Assembly: GCA_963696585.1 (NCBI GenBank)
Contig: CAVOKW010000010.1
Span: 1-64,000 of the forward strand
Length of the DNA stretch: 64,000 bases
Source: Parvibaculum sp963696585
GTDB lineage: Bacteria > Pseudomonadota > Alphaproteobacteria > Parvibaculales > Parvibaculaceae
Direction of reading: 5' to 3'
Shown piece by piece: positions 32,951 to 43,346 of the stretch (the first letter of the stretch is position 1; each line of letters opens with the position of its first letter). The notes under the pieces are model-generated. The model saw only the letters and a list, made by a program, of their open reading frames with translations, was not told where the DNA came from and ran no database searches. The translations under genes were made by a program, and so were the position numbers.

Positions 32951-34273
32951 TCAAGCCCGTCGCGTCAGGCGGGCGGCAAAAAAGCCGTCCATGCCGCCCT
33001 GGTCCGCCAGGTCGCAGGGCAGGCTGCGCATGTCGCCGGCGTCGGTGACGAGATCGCTGAGACCACCCAATTCCTCCGATTTGACGGGCAGACGGGCAAA
33101 GTCGGGACGGGCTGCCAGAAAGGCTTCAATCTGGTCCGGACCTTCCCCGGCTTCGAGCGAACAGGTGCAATAAACCAGCGTTCCGCCGGGCGCGAGCAGG
33201 CTGGCGGCATGGGCGAGCAGGCGGGCCTGAAGCAGGGCGAGCTTGTCGCGGTCGCCGGGGCGCTTCAGGTGCAGCACATCGGGGTGGCGGCGTGCCGTGC
33301 CGGTCGCGGTGCAGGGGGCATCGAGCAGGATTTTGCCCCATGTCCGGTTTGGGGCGTAAGTGGCGGCATCCGCCGTCACAATCTCGGCTTCAAGCTTCAG
33401 GCGGGTCAGGTTTTCCTCAAGGCGCTTCAGGCGCGGGGCGGAGCGGTCAAGCGCTGTCACCTTTGCGCCAAGGGCGGCGCATTCTGCCGTCTTGCCGCCC
33501 GGTGCAGCGCAAAGGTCGAGCACATCCTCGCCTTCTGAAATGACAAGCAACTTGACAGGGAGGGCGGCGGCGGCGTCCTGCACCCACCAGACACCCTCGT
33601 CAAACCCTTCCATGGCTTCAACGCGTCCGCCAGCGGGCAGGCGCAGCGTGCCGGTTGGCAGCCATGTGCCGCCAAGGCGCGTTGCCCATGCGTCCCTGTC
33701 GATGCCGGGCTTGAAACTCAGATCGAGCGGCGGTTCGCTCATATGGGCTTTCGCGATGGCGCGGGTTTCTTCCTCGCCGTAAGCCTCGACCCAGCTCATC
33801 CAGAGCCAGGTCGGCGTGTTGATGCGCGCGCCATCGGCTTTTTCGAGCACCGCCCTGCCTTCGCGGCTCAGGCGGCGCAGCACGGCATTGACAAGCGACT
33901 TGTAATGTTGCGCGTCTTCATCGGCACTGGCCGCTTCGACGGCCATGCCGACTGCGGCATGGGGCGCGATGCCCATGAACAGCAATTCGGCCGCGCCGCC
34001 GCGCAGGATCGCGCTCGTCATGGCGGCACGTGCGGGCAGCGGCTTTTCCATCATCCGGCCGAGCACGAAGTCGATCTCGCCGAGGTGACGCAGCGCCGTT
34101 CCGGCAATGGCGCGGGCAAAGCCGCGGTCGCGCGGTTCGGCATCCGCCAGCGGGCCAGACGCCGCTTCTGCCGCAAAAGCCTCATCAAAGGCGCGTTTCC
34201 GGGTCAAAACCGCATCAAGCAGCCTTGCGGCGGCGACCCGCGCGATCAGTCCGGATTGTGTGTCATCGCTCAT
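32951..34273 (-). CDS. rsmB: 16S rRNA m5C methyltransferase RsmB-like (NusB + SAM domains)
   Basis: A 440-residue RsmB/NOP-family methyltransferase (E. coli RsmB makes m5C967). The N-terminal 150 residues are NusB-like (RVAAARLLDAVLTRKRAFDE). The SAM domain has DLCAAPGGKTAECAALGAKV (motif I), ILLDAPCTATGTARRHPD with one catalytic Cys, and LVYCTCSLEAGEGPDQIEAF with the TCS nucleophile. First gene of the rsmB-rpe-heparinase-purH row. Upstream, an AT-rich hicBA module separates it from htpX. Confidence 0.93.
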   Translation of the reverse strand: MSDDTQSGLIARVAAARLLDAVLTRKRAFDEAFAAEAASGPLADAEPRDRGFARAIAGTALRHLGEIDFVLGRMMEKPLPARAAMTSAILRGGAAELLFMGIAPHAAVGMAVEAASADEDAQHYKSLVNAVLRRLSREGRAVLEKADGARINTPTWLWMSWVEAYGEEETRAIAKAHMSEPPLDLSFKPGIDRDAWATRLGGTWLPTGTLRLPAGGRVEAMEGFDEGVWWVQDAAAALPVKLLVISEGEDVLDLCAAPGGKTAECAALGAKVTALDRSAPRLKRLEENLTRLKLEAEIVTADAATYAPNRTWGKILLDAPCTATGTARRHPDVLHLKRPGDRDKLALLQARLLAHAASLLAPGGTLVYCTCSLEAGEGPDQIEAFLAARPDFARLPVKSEELGGLSDLVTDAGDMRSLPCDLADQGGMDGFFAARLTRRA

Positions 34274-34352
34274 GGCGCCGGGTTAGACCACAGGCGGCAG
34301 GCGAAGGGAATGGGGAGTGTCTACGCTTTAAGAACGCTCACGCACTTGCAGG

Positions 34353-34565
34353 TCATCGATTGAAGAGATTGGCGTCAAGAGTTGACTGACGGATCATTGA
34401 TTTGAAAGTTTTTGGGCGAATTTCGTCACTGATTTTGTGGTATGCGACGGTGACCAAACATCTTCGCCCGCTCACATAGCCTTCGTAAATTCTGTGGCTA
34501 CCGTTCTGGCGTACGGTCTTGAATCCGTAGTCTGTAAGTATTTTGATGAACTCTGAGTATTTCAC
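34353..34565 (-). CDS. hicA: HicA-like toxin (mRNA interferase)
   Basis: About 70 residues from GTG 34565, which overlaps the hicB stop as GTGA. VKYSEFIKILTDYGFKTVRQ NGSHRIYEG has the HicA dsRBD-like fold with the catalytic His in GSHRIY; VTVAYHKISDEIRPKTFKSM is the usual 'helps bind RNA' C-terminal part, where H-x-x-x-I-x-x-x-T is typical. Longer in-frame extensions upstream would run into hicB. Gene order is antitoxin first, the less common arrangement. Confidence 0.82.
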   Translation of the reverse strand: MKYSEFIKILTDYGFKTVRQNGSHRIYEGYVSGRRCLVTVAYHKISDEIRPKTFKSMIRQSTLDANLFNR

Positions 34566-34867
34566 GCCGCCAGGAGCGGCTTGGTATACTCGAAGCGTTG
34601 TTTTTCGCCAGAGCCGTCCCCAGTAAGTGTCGTTCTGGCGACATGCCATAGAAAACGGAGTCGGTCAGCTAAGGGCGCTTTCCGGTTTAAAAATTGAGCT
34701 TGGTCTTTCTCAGGAAGTTCGCTGACGTACTCGGCATACTGAGAGATGGCGTCATCAAGAAGTTTATAGACTTCTTCAAACGAGCGTCCTTCCACAGCAA
34801 TGTCTAGATCAAGGCACAATGCCTCCCATCCATCGCGGGTTCCTTCAGCGTAACAGCGTAAAATCAT
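34562..34867 (-). CDS. hicB: HicB-like antitoxin
   Basis: 101 residues from ATG 34867 (MILRCYAEGTRDGWEALCLD LDIAVEGRSFEEVYKLLDDA). The partial RNase H fold and the 'LDIAVEG.SFEE...LL.DAI' core match HicB. The C-terminus lacks an evident helix-turn-helix or ribbon-helix-helix, which is unusual. Base composition is much richer in A+T than the neighbours, so it is probably acquired. The AT-rich leader (34868-35110) has repeated TTTCCACA/CCACAGTGG-like sequences, possible operators. Confidence 0.78.
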   Translation of the reverse strand: MILRCYAEGTRDGWEALCLDLDIAVEGRSFEEVYKLLDDAISQYAEYVSELPEKDQAQFLNRKAPLADRLRFLWHVARTTLTGDGSGEKQRFEYTKPLLAA

Positions 34868-35124
34868 GTTTATAGCCAAGAGCTCGGTCTTTCCACACAC
34901 TGTGAGTGCAATCTGCTCTTTTCCACAGTGGCGATTATGTTTCTGTGGACAAGCTCTAGCAAGGGCGTCTTTGCAACAGTCTAAGTCAAATCATGGCTCA
35001 ATTAAGGAGCTATGAATGCGCATTTAAGAATCATTATTATTATGTTTTTGAGGCTTGCTGTTCAGATTCTGGCATTCTTACGAGTCACCACGAAAACGAT
35101 GAACGTAAGTGTGTGAGCGTCATC

Positions 35125-35988
35125 TCACCCCCAGGGCTTGCCCCTGGCGCGGTTGGCTTCCGCGGCAATCTCGCGCAGTGCGGCGATGCGGTTTGCCGTT
35201 GCCGGATGGGTCGAGAACAGATTGTCCGCGCCCGCGCCGGACAGCGGATTGATGATGAACATATGCGCGGTTGCCGGATTGGCCTCGGCGGCGGGGTTGG
35301 GGATGGCGCGCGCCGCGCCCTCGATTTTTTCCAGGGCTGAGGCGAGCCACAAGGGATGACCGGAAATCTCGGCCCCGGCCCGGTCGGCTGAATATTCCCG
35401 CGTCCGGCTGATCGCCATTTGCACAAGCGCCGCCGCCAGGGGGGCGAGAATGGCGAGCGCTATCGAGCCGATGAGCCCGCCATTGTTGCGGTTGCCGCCG
35501 AAGAAAAAGGCAAAATTCGCCAGCATCGAAATCGCCCCGGCAATCGTTGCCGTGATGGTCATGGTCAGCGTATCGCGGTTCTTGATGTGGCCGAGTTCGT
35601 GGGCGAGAACGCCCGCCAGTTCCTCCGTTGTCAGCATGTCGAGCAGGCCGGTCGTCGCGGCGACGGCGGCGTGTTCGGGGTCGCGGCCCGTTGCGAAGGC
35701 ATTGGGCTGGGCTTCCTCGATCACATAGACGGCGGGCATGGGGATTGCGGCATTTTCGGCGAGCCGGGCGACAAGGCGCACAAGTTCAGGCGCGCTCGCC
35801 TCATCAACGGCGCGCGCATGATGCATCCGCAGCACCATCTTGTCGGCGTTCCAATAGGCAAAGGCGTTCATGGCGGCGGCCATGAAAAAGGCGATAAGCA
35901 TGCCGCCCGAGCCACCGATCAGATAGCCCATTCCCATGAAAAGCGCCGTCAGGGCGGCAAGCAATATGGCTGTTTTGGCTGTGTTCAT
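35125..35988 (-). CDS. htpX: Zinc metalloprotease HtpX
   Basis: A 287-residue inner-membrane M48 protease in quality control of membrane proteins. Two N-terminal helices (AILLAALTALFMGMGYLIGG, GMLIAFFMAAAMNAFAYW), the zinc motif LAHELGHIKNRDT with its catalytic Glu, two more helices (ISMLANFAFFFGG, ALAILAPLAAALVQMAI), and SRTREYSADRAGAEISG supplying the third zinc ligand. Complete. Divergent from the DUF1674 gene. Confidence 0.95.
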   Translation of the reverse strand: MNTAKTAILLAALTALFMGMGYLIGGSGGMLIAFFMAAAMNAFAYWNADKMVLRMHHARAVDEASAPELVRLVARLAENAAIPMPAVYVIEEAQPNAFATGRDPEHAAVAATTGLLDMLTTEELAGVLAHELGHIKNRDTLTMTITATIAGAISMLANFAFFFGGNRNNGGLIGSIALAILAPLAAALVQMAISRTREYSADRAGAEISGHPLWLASALEKIEGAARAIPNPAAEANPATAHMFIINPLSGAGADNLFSTHPATANRIAALREIAAEANRARGKPWG

Positions 35989-36085
35989 TTCCGTAACATC
36001 GTTAAGTCAGTGAGGGGTGGAAGCGCCCCGGCCCGAAGCGTATATGTGGTTTCGCATGCGCTTCATCAAGTGAGGATAAGTCCGA

Positions 36086-36283
36086 ATGGACGAAACGGCA
36101 GACGCCCCGAAAGACCTGACACCGGCGGCGAAGCGGGCGCTGGCCGAGGCGGCAGCGCGTCGTCTGGCGCGTGAAAAGCTGGAGGCGGCAAATCCGCGCC
36201 CCGTCGAAATCAACGGTCCCAAGGGCGCCGAGCCGACGCGTTATGGCGACTGGGAGAAAAAGGGGATTGTCAGCGATTTTTAG
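36086..36283 (+). CDS. DUF1674 protein, probable succinate dehydrogenase assembly factor 4 homologue
   Basis: 65 residues ending EINGPKGAEPTRYGDWEKKG IVSDF, the conserved DUF1674 C-terminus (GP-x-G-x-EPTRYGDWE-KG-CSDF). Eukaryotic members (SDHAF4) shield flavinylated SdhA. The N-terminal part is Ala/Arg-rich and helical. ATG 36086 has AGGA upstream. It lies beside htpX, a common pairing in this class. Confidence 0.88.
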   Translation: MDETADAPKDLTPAAKRALAEAAARRLAREKLEAANPRPVEINGPKGAEPTRYGDWEKKGIVSDF

Positions 36284-36522
36284 AGGGCGCGAACCGTCAG
36301 CGTGCTGAAGGGTTGGGCAAGCAACGCGCGGGCCAGACTTTGCTCCATGGTTAATCAATCTTTGAACAGTATCGGCGAGCCCCTGATATGCCGGCTGCGA
36401 TTCAAGTTCTGCTTGATGGCGTGAGGCTTTAGAGCGGGATGACATATGACTGATTCAAAGGGGATTCCCTTTGAAGGAGATTTGTGATTCAAGATGCTGG
36501 CTGGGCAGGAGGCCAGCATGGC

Positions 36523-36945
36523 ATGGTCAGACCCATTTCGACGGATTTGCGCGAACGGCTGGTTGCAGCGGTTGAGCGTGACGGCATATCGGCGCGTGCG
36601 GCGGCGGCGCGATTTGGCGTTTCGGTGAGTAGTGCGATCAAGTGGGTTCGCCGCCATCGGGAGACGGGTAGCGTCGCTCCGGATCGGATGGGGGGTTACA
36701 AGCCTCGTCTGCTGACGGGCGATTTGCGCCGTTGGCTTCTGGATCGGACCAGGAAGGACTTCACCCTTCGGGGTCTCGTCTGTGAACTGACGGAGCGGGG
36801 CGTGAAGGTTGATTACGTGCAGGTCTGGCGCTTCGCCCATGCCGAGGGACTGAGCTTCAAAAAAAAGCGTGCTCCCCGCCGAGCAGTTGCGGCCCAAGGT
36901 GGCCCGTCGGCGCGAGCAGTGGAAGAAGTTTCAGGGTCGGCCTGA
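36523..36945 (+). CDS. IS630 transposase, OrfA (helix-turn-helix part)
   Basis: Residues MVRPISTDLRERLVAAVERD GISARAAAARFGVSVSSAIK form the first helix-turn-helix; a second (FTLRGLVCELTERGVKVDYV QVWRF) follows, ending SFKKKRAPRR. The frame then continues without meaning. The DDE catalytic domain is in the next frame, entered by slippage on the A8 run at 36859-36866. ATG 36523 is the best start. Confidence 0.88.
   Translation: MVRPISTDLRERLVAAVERDGISARAAAARFGVSVSSAIKWVRRHRETGSVAPDRMGGYKPRLLTGDLRRWLLDRTRKDFTLRGLVCELTERGVKVDYVQVWRFAHAEGLSFKKKRAPRRAVAAQGGPSARAVEEVSGSA
36859..36866 (+). promoter_or_regulatory. A8 slippery run between the IS630 frames
   Basis: Eight consecutive A just before the OrfA/OrfB overlap. 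A shift here joins the helix-turn-helix part to the DDE domain, as known for many IS630 elements. Confidence 0.7.
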
Positions 36946-37465
36946 TCCCGCTCGCCTGGTCTTCGTTGACGAGACCTGGGCCAAGACGAACATGGCTCCG
37001 CTGCGGGGTTGGGCACCGGTCGGCCAGCGGCTCCACGCCAAGGTGCCTTACGGGCACTGGAAGACGATGACCTTCATCGCCGCCCTGCGCTGCGACCGGA
37101 TCGATGCGCCCTTCGTGTTCGACCAGCCGATCAATGGGGCGAGCTTCACCCGGTGGGTCGAGCAGCAGCTTTGCCCGACGCTGGGGCCGGGTGATATCGT
37201 CATCCTCGACAACCTCTCCAGCCACAAGAAACCTGCTGTCAGGGCCGCAATCCGGGCCAGAGGCGCGCGGCTGTTGTTCCTGCCACCCTACAGTCCCGAC
37301 CTCAATCCGATAGAGCAAGTCTTCGCCAAGCTCAAACACCTGCTGCGCAAAAGCGCTGAGCGGACACAAGAAGCAACTTGGCGACGCATCGGATCATTGC
37401 TCGACGCCTTCCCGCCAGCAGAATGCGCAAATTACCTCAAAAACTCCGGCTATGCGTCAATCTAA
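36869..37465 (+). CDS. IS630 transposase, OrfB (DDE catalytic part)
   Basis: Open from near the A8 slip site: MLPAEQLRPKVARRREQWKK, then the DDE triad: LVFVDETWAKTNM (Asp 1), IVILDNLSSHKKPAVR (Asp 2) and PYSPDLNPIEQVFAKLKHLL (Glu). All three residues are intact, so a frameshifted fusion could be active. Confidence 0.9.
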   Translation: MLPAEQLRPKVARRREQWKKFQGRPDPARLVFVDETWAKTNMAPLRGWAPVGQRLHAKVPYGHWKTMTFIAALRCDRIDAPFVFDQPINGASFTRWVEQQLCPTLGPGDIVILDNLSSHKKPAVRAAIRARGARLLFLPPYSPDLNPIEQVFAKLKHLLRKSAERTQEATWRRIGSLLDAFPPAECANYLKNSGYASI

Positions 37466-37477
37466 TGTCATCAAGCT

Positions 37478-37906
37478 CTAGTGGCCGCGCAGGTAGATCG
37501 CGATATTGGTCGGGCGCTCGCCGCCTGGCAGACGCACTGCCTGAATGACGCGCATCGCCCCGCCATCATCGTCAAGCTGGCGCGAGGCGATCATGCGTTC
37601 GCGACCTTTCCAGTAGGCCGCCGAGTTGAGTTCGCGCCGCGACACGGGCGTGACCGATAAGGCATCGGCCAGATCGCCACCGGCAAAGGGTTCCGGTTTG
37701 CCATCGGGTGTGCCGGTGAAACTTGCCGCATGGGCTTCGCCTGCCGCGTCGATCCATTCCATGTGAAAGGCGAGGCGGCCACCGGCTTCCTCGATGCGAT
37801 AGCTGCCGGAGCGCGGCGGCTCGCCCTGCTCATATTGGCCGCTTGCCGGATCGAGCAGCCACGTACCGATAAAGCCCTTCCACAGGGGTTCACTTTTTTC
37901 GCTCAT
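37478..37906 (-). CDS. Small hypothetical protein, lipocalin-like
   Basis: 142 residues, start ATG 37906. WKGFIGTWLLDPASGQYEQG EPPRSGSYRIEEAGGRLAFH and the later ERMIASRQLDDDGGAMRVIQ suggest a beta-barrel of the lipocalin/DUF1579 type, but no family is certain. The last codons LRGH precede a TAG formed from the TA target plus the first G of the IS630 element. Without the element the stop would be TAA in the same place, so the protein is unchanged. Lies 12 bp after acs on the same strand. Confidence 0.7.
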   Translation of the reverse strand: MSEKSEPLWKGFIGTWLLDPASGQYEQGEPPRSGSYRIEEAGGRLAFHMEWIDAAGEAHAASFTGTPDGKPEPFAGGDLADALSVTPVSRRELNSAAYWKGRERMIASRQLDDDGGAMRVIQAVRLPGGERPTNIAIYLRGH

Positions 37907-37918
37907 GGCCCGTGCGCG

Positions 37919-39880
<1,962 letters not shown>

Positions 39881-39971
39881 GAGGCGTCTCCTTCCCGGAG
39901 CGAGAAACAAAAGGGTTTTTCTTGTTGCGCCCATTATGCGGGCAGCCATGCAGCCCTACAAGAGCAAGGCT

Positions 39972-41213
39972 TTAGCCGAGGGCCTTGATTTCCTCGTCGC
40001 TCAAACCGGCCTCGCGCAACACTTCGGCGGTCTGTTCACCCAGGCGTGGCGGGTGACGACGAATATTGGAGGGGCTTTGCGAGAACCGCACGGGCGGCTT
40101 CAGGGCGAAATAGCCGCCGACCTCCGGATGCTCATAACGCACAAAAAAATCGACCGCCTTGAGATGCGGGTCGTCCTGCAAGTCATCCAGCCGGTTCATT
40201 TTCACAACCGGCATGTTGAGCGGCTTGAGGAGATCGAGCCATTCCTGCGTGGTCTTTGTCTCGGTCACCTCCTCGATCAGGGCGTAAAGTTCGCGGATGT
40301 TCTGGGTGCGCGCCTTGTAGGTCGAAAAGCGCGGATCGTCCGACATGGTGCCGGGTTTGCCCGCGACCCGAAAGAAGTCGTTCCATTGCTGGTCATTATA
40401 GGGCAACAACCCGATATGGCCGTCCCTGGTGCGATAGGGGCGGCGATCCGGATTGGTGATGCGGCCATAGGTCCAGGGACCGGTTGGCGGATCATAGACG
40501 TGGTCGTAGAAATGTTCGGCGAGCACGAATGACGTGACGGCCTCAAACATCGGTACTTCGACAAACTGGCCTTGCCCGGTGCGGCTCTTATGAAAGAGGG
40601 CGGCGGTGACAGCCGAGACGAAGAAGAGGCCCGAAACCTTGTCGGCGACAATCGTTGGCATATAGCGCGGCTTCGGGTCGCCATCCATGCGCGAGAGCAG
40701 GTCGGCGGCGCCAGAACCGGCCTGAATCAGATCGTCATAAGCAGGCAGGCCGGCATAGGGGCCATCCGAGCCGTAGCCGGCCGCATGGACAAAAATTATA
40801 TCGGGTTTGATTTTCCTGATGTCCTCATAGGCGAGACCAAGACGTTTCATGGCGTCGTAACGTACATTCGAGGTCAGAACGTCAGCCGTCGCGATGAGTC
40901 GCATCAGCGCGGCCCGCGCCTTCTCGTCGCGCAGGTCGAGCAGCACCGAGCGCTTGTTGCGATTGATGGTCATGAAAATGGGGCCGAGATCTTCCGGGGC
41001 GCCTTCGGGCGTATGGCCCGGCCAGCGCATGATGTCGCCACCCTGTCCGCCGCCACCCGTGGGCGAGGGGGCTTCGACCTTCATGACCTCGGCCCCCATG
41101 TCGGCCAGAATCTGCGTCGCGTAAGCGCCGAACACGACGCTGGTCAGATCAACAATGCGAACGCCTGCGAGCGGACCTGTGGCGTTTGTTTCGAGTTGCC
41201 CTGTCTCACTCAC
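39972..41213 (-). CDS. CaiB/BaiF (class III) CoA-transferase
   Basis: A 413-residue family III CoA-transferase. GPLAGVRIVDLTSVVFGAYA TQILADMGAEVMKVE is the canonical start and ends at KVE; NRNKRSVLLDLRDEKAR, then TADVLTSNVRYDAMKRLGLA and VADKVSGLFFVSAVTAALFH follow. The catalytic Asp should lie near HAAGYGSDGPYAGLPAYDDL. The substrate is not readable. It stands 91 bp upstream of acs on the same strand. Alternative: alpha-methylacyl-CoA racemase-type or formyl-CoA transferase activity. Confidence 0.88.
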   Translation of the reverse strand: MSETGQLETNATGPLAGVRIVDLTSVVFGAYATQILADMGAEVMKVEAPSPTGGGGQGGDIMRWPGHTPEGAPEDLGPIFMTINRNKRSVLLDLRDEKARAALMRLIATADVLTSNVRYDAMKRLGLAYEDIRKIKPDIIFVHAAGYGSDGPYAGLPAYDDLIQAGSGAADLLSRMDGDPKPRYMPTIVADKVSGLFFVSAVTAALFHKSRTGQGQFVEVPMFEAVTSFVLAEHFYDHVYDPPTGPWTYGRITNPDRRPYRTRDGHIGLLPYNDQQWNDFFRVAGKPGTMSDDPRFSTYKARTQNIRELYALIEEVTETKTTQEWLDLLKPLNMPVVKMNRLDDLQDDPHLKAVDFFVRYEHPEVGGYFALKPPVRFSQSPSNIRRHPPRLGEQTAEVLREAGLSDEEIKALG

Positions 41214-41351
41214 GTCCCGCCTCCCTCGATTTTTGTCGATATTTCCTCTTTTTGTCGCAGTTTTTGGCTCAAGTGCAAGTTTGCCAAGCTGGCGACATTG
41301 GGGGGTGGAGCTTTTACGCAGGGAAAGCCATGATAGGGTGGGAGAAAAATC

Positions 41352-42113
41352 ATGTTATTGCACTTATCGAGCTGGCCGGATGTTGAAGCCTATCTGCAGC
41401 GCTCGCGCGGGATCGTCATTCCCATCGGCTCGACCGAACAGCATGGCCCAAGCGGACTGATTGGCACGGATGCCATCTGTCCGGAGGTGATTGCCACACG
41501 CGCTGGCGAGATCGGCAATTTTCTTGTCGGTCCGACTTTCAATGTGGGTATCGCCCAGCATCACCTCGCCTTTCCCGGCTCCATGACGTTGCGTCCCTCC
41601 ACCATGATCGCGGCCATTCATGATTGGGTGTCGTCGCTGGCACGGCATGGATTTGAACGGATCTATTTTTTCAATGGCCATGGCGGCAACATCACCACCA
41701 TTCAGGCGGCGTTTCAGGAAATCTATGCTGACAGTTCCATGTCGGGTGCGAGTGGCAATCGAGGCCCCGTCACCTGCAAGATGACGAATTGGTGGGATTT
41801 CAAGCCGGTCGCCGATTTCTGCCGCGAGCGCTATGGCATCGCACATGGCGCTCATGCGACGCCCTCTGAAGTCGCCGTCACCTGGGCGGCCTTTCCGCAG
41901 GCGATGCGCCATGTCGAGATGAGCCCGCGCATCGCCCCGACCATGATGCAGGCAGGGCGCTATAGTGATGCGGCGGATTACCGGCGGCGCTATCCCGATG
42001 GACGCATCGGATCGGATCCCTCTCTCGCCGATCCTGCCGATGGCGAGAAATTGATCGCCCTCTCGGCTGACGGTCTGGTGAAGGACTATCAGGCGTTTCT
42101 GGCCAGTGCCTGA
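41352..42113 (+). CDS. Creatininase-family protein
   Basis: A 253-residue amidohydrolase with the creatininase fold. Metal ligands are visible: Glu and His in IPIGSTEQHGPSGLIGTDA with the Asp, His in IAQHHLAFPGS, and FFNGHGGN. Glu near ATPSEVAV would complete the site. The family includes creatinine amidohydrolase and the 3-dehydro-scyllo-inosose/MftE-type enzymes, so the substrate is open. No mycofactocin genes are near. It is flanked by divergent and convergent genes and stands alone. Confidence 0.88.
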   Translation: MLLHLSSWPDVEAYLQRSRGIVIPIGSTEQHGPSGLIGTDAICPEVIATRAGEIGNFLVGPTFNVGIAQHHLAFPGSMTLRPSTMIAAIHDWVSSLARHGFERIYFFNGHGGNITTIQAAFQEIYADSSMSGASGNRGPVTCKMTNWWDFKPVADFCRERYGIAHGAHATPSEVAVTWAAFPQAMRHVEMSPRIAPTMMQAGRYSDAADYRRRYPDGRIGSDPSLADPADGEKLIALSADGLVKDYQAFLASA

Positions 42114-42117
42114 TGGC

Positions 42118-42456
42118 TCAGGCGATGCGCACAATGCCATCGACAATTTCAGTGTCGATGGCAATGAGGCTTTTGCCCGCGCAAGGCCCTGATGTGCAAT
42201 AGCCATCTTCGATGCGGAAGAGGGCTGCATGTGTCGAACAGATGATACGTGTTTCATCAAATGTCAGGAACCTGTCAGGCCAGGTGTCGAGCGGTGTGAA
42301 GGCATGCGGGCATTCATTGACATAGGCATGGACCTGGTCGCCTTGTCGAACGACAAACATGTCAAAACGGGCCTTGCCTTCGCCAAACAGAAACCCTTTC
42401 GCGCCGGGATCATCCAGGGCGTCGATGGCGCATAGCGCCGTACCCGTCGGCGGCAT
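42118..42456 (-). CDS. Rieske (2Fe-2S) ferredoxin-like protein
   Basis: About 112 residues forming one Rieske domain. The cluster ligands are C-P-H in VNECPHAFTPLD and C-S-T-H in IICSTHAALFRIEDG. DGYCTSGPCAGKSL adds the usual GPC turn. ATG 42456 is used; a GTG at 42486 overlapping the EVE-gene stop (GTGA) is an alternative. Such short Rieske proteins act as electron carriers to oxygenases; no partner oxygenase is here. Confidence 0.87.
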   Translation of the reverse strand: MPPTGTALCAIDALDDPGAKGFLFGEGKARFDMFVVRQGDQVHAYVNECPHAFTPLDTWPDRFLTFDETRIICSTHAALFRIEDGYCTSGPCAGKSLIAIDTEIVDGIVRIA

Positions 42457-42482
42457 GCCGGGCCTGTCGCGACAGGAGCCGT

Positions 42483-42908
42483 TCACGGAAGTTTCTTCAG
42501 CCCGCCCAGCGCGCAGACGCGCTTCCATTCCCCAGCCGTGACGGGCTGGACGGAGAGCCGCGAATTTTTGGCCAGCACCATGTTTTCGAGCAGCGGATCG
42601 GATTTGACATCAGCCAGTGTGACGGGATCGGGCAGGGCGCACACGGCTTCAATATCGACGAGGCCGAACTTGCCCTTGTCATCGGTCGGATCGGGTCGAT
42701 GTTCGCCAATGACCCGGACAATGCCGACGACACGCTTCTCATCAACCGAGTGATAGAAAAAGCCGAGATCGCCCTTTCGCATGGCCTTCATGTTGTTATT
42801 GGCCTGGTGGTTTCGAACGCCATTCCAGGCTTCGCCCTTGGCGCCCTTTTGCACCTGATCGTCCCATGACCATGTGCCGGGTTCCGATTTGAAAAGCCAG
42901 TAATTCAT
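42483..42908 (-). CDS. EVE-domain protein
   Basis: 141 residues: MNYWLFKSEPGTWSWDDQVQ, WNGVRNHQANNNMKAMRKGD, GFFYHS and VGIVRVIGEHRPDPTD are the EVE core, a PUA-like fold that binds modified bases in RNA or DNA. ATG 42908 is the natural start. Lies in the gpsA-yciI-EVE row, common in alphaproteobacteria; function there is unknown. Confidence 0.92.
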   Translation of the reverse strand: MNYWLFKSEPGTWSWDDQVQKGAKGEAWNGVRNHQANNNMKAMRKGDLGFFYHSVDEKRVVGIVRVIGEHRPDPTDDKGKFGLVDIEAVCALPDPVTLADVKSDPLLENMVLAKNSRLSVQPVTAGEWKRVCALGGLKKLP

Positions 42909-42930
42909 CTGTGTCCTGATTGGTTGAGGC

Positions 42931-43215
42931 TTATGGCTTGGGGCCCAAAAGCCATTTCCACGCCCTGATTTCGACCGTGTCAAAAAGACCGGCAAGTTGG
43001 TAGGGGTCGTTCCGGGCGAGGTCTTCGGCAATGGCGCGGCTATCGACTTCGATCACCAGCAGGCTGCCATTCATCACTGTGCCGTCATCGCTGGTGAAGG
43101 GGCCGCTTATGCGGATACATCCGGCATCCGACCAGTACTTCAGATGCTTATCGCGATTGGCGAGGCGCAGGTCGAGCGAGTTCGGCTTGTCAGTACCCAG
43201 AATGCAAAACAGCAT
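42931..43215 (-). CDS. YCII-family protein
   Basis: 94 residues: LDLRLANRDKHLKYWSDAGC (with the conserved R-x-x-H-L), SGPFTSDDGTVMNGSLLVIE and NDPYQLAGLFDTVEIRAWKW. This is the YciI fold, with a His-Asp pair of unknown chemistry. It lies between gpsA and the EVE gene on the same strand. Confidence 0.92.
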   Translation of the reverse strand: MLFCILGTDKPNSLDLRLANRDKHLKYWSDAGCIRISGPFTSDDGTVMNGSLLVIEVDSRAIAEDLARNDPYQLAGLFDTVEIRAWKWLLGPKP

Positions 43216-43346
43216 GGACAGTTTCCTCGAAGACGTTTCGTGATGATCCGATCGCAGGCGGCGTGCTGTGAGCTGGCGTCATGTGTTGCCATGAGCCTAT
43301 ATCAAGATCATCGCGCCCAATATGCGCAAAAAGGCACATCCAGCGG

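Larger units (their letters stand above)
36432..37478 (+). mobile_element. IS630-family insertion sequence, complete, 1047 bp
   Basis: Terminal inverted repeats: the left end begins GAGCGGGATGACATA (36432 on), and the right end read inward is GAGCTTGATGACATT, differing at only a few positions. A TA lies on each side (36430-36431 and 37479-37480), the hallmark TA target duplication. It carries two overlapping frames with a DDE transposase split by an A8 run. It sits between the DUF1674 gene and a small hypothetical gene whose stop codon it has rewritten (TAA to TAG). Confidence 0.92.

Noticed and set aside
34993..35340. Plus-strand frame in the hicBA leader
   Set aside because: Its second half is antisense to htpX; only the AT-rich start is outside a gene.
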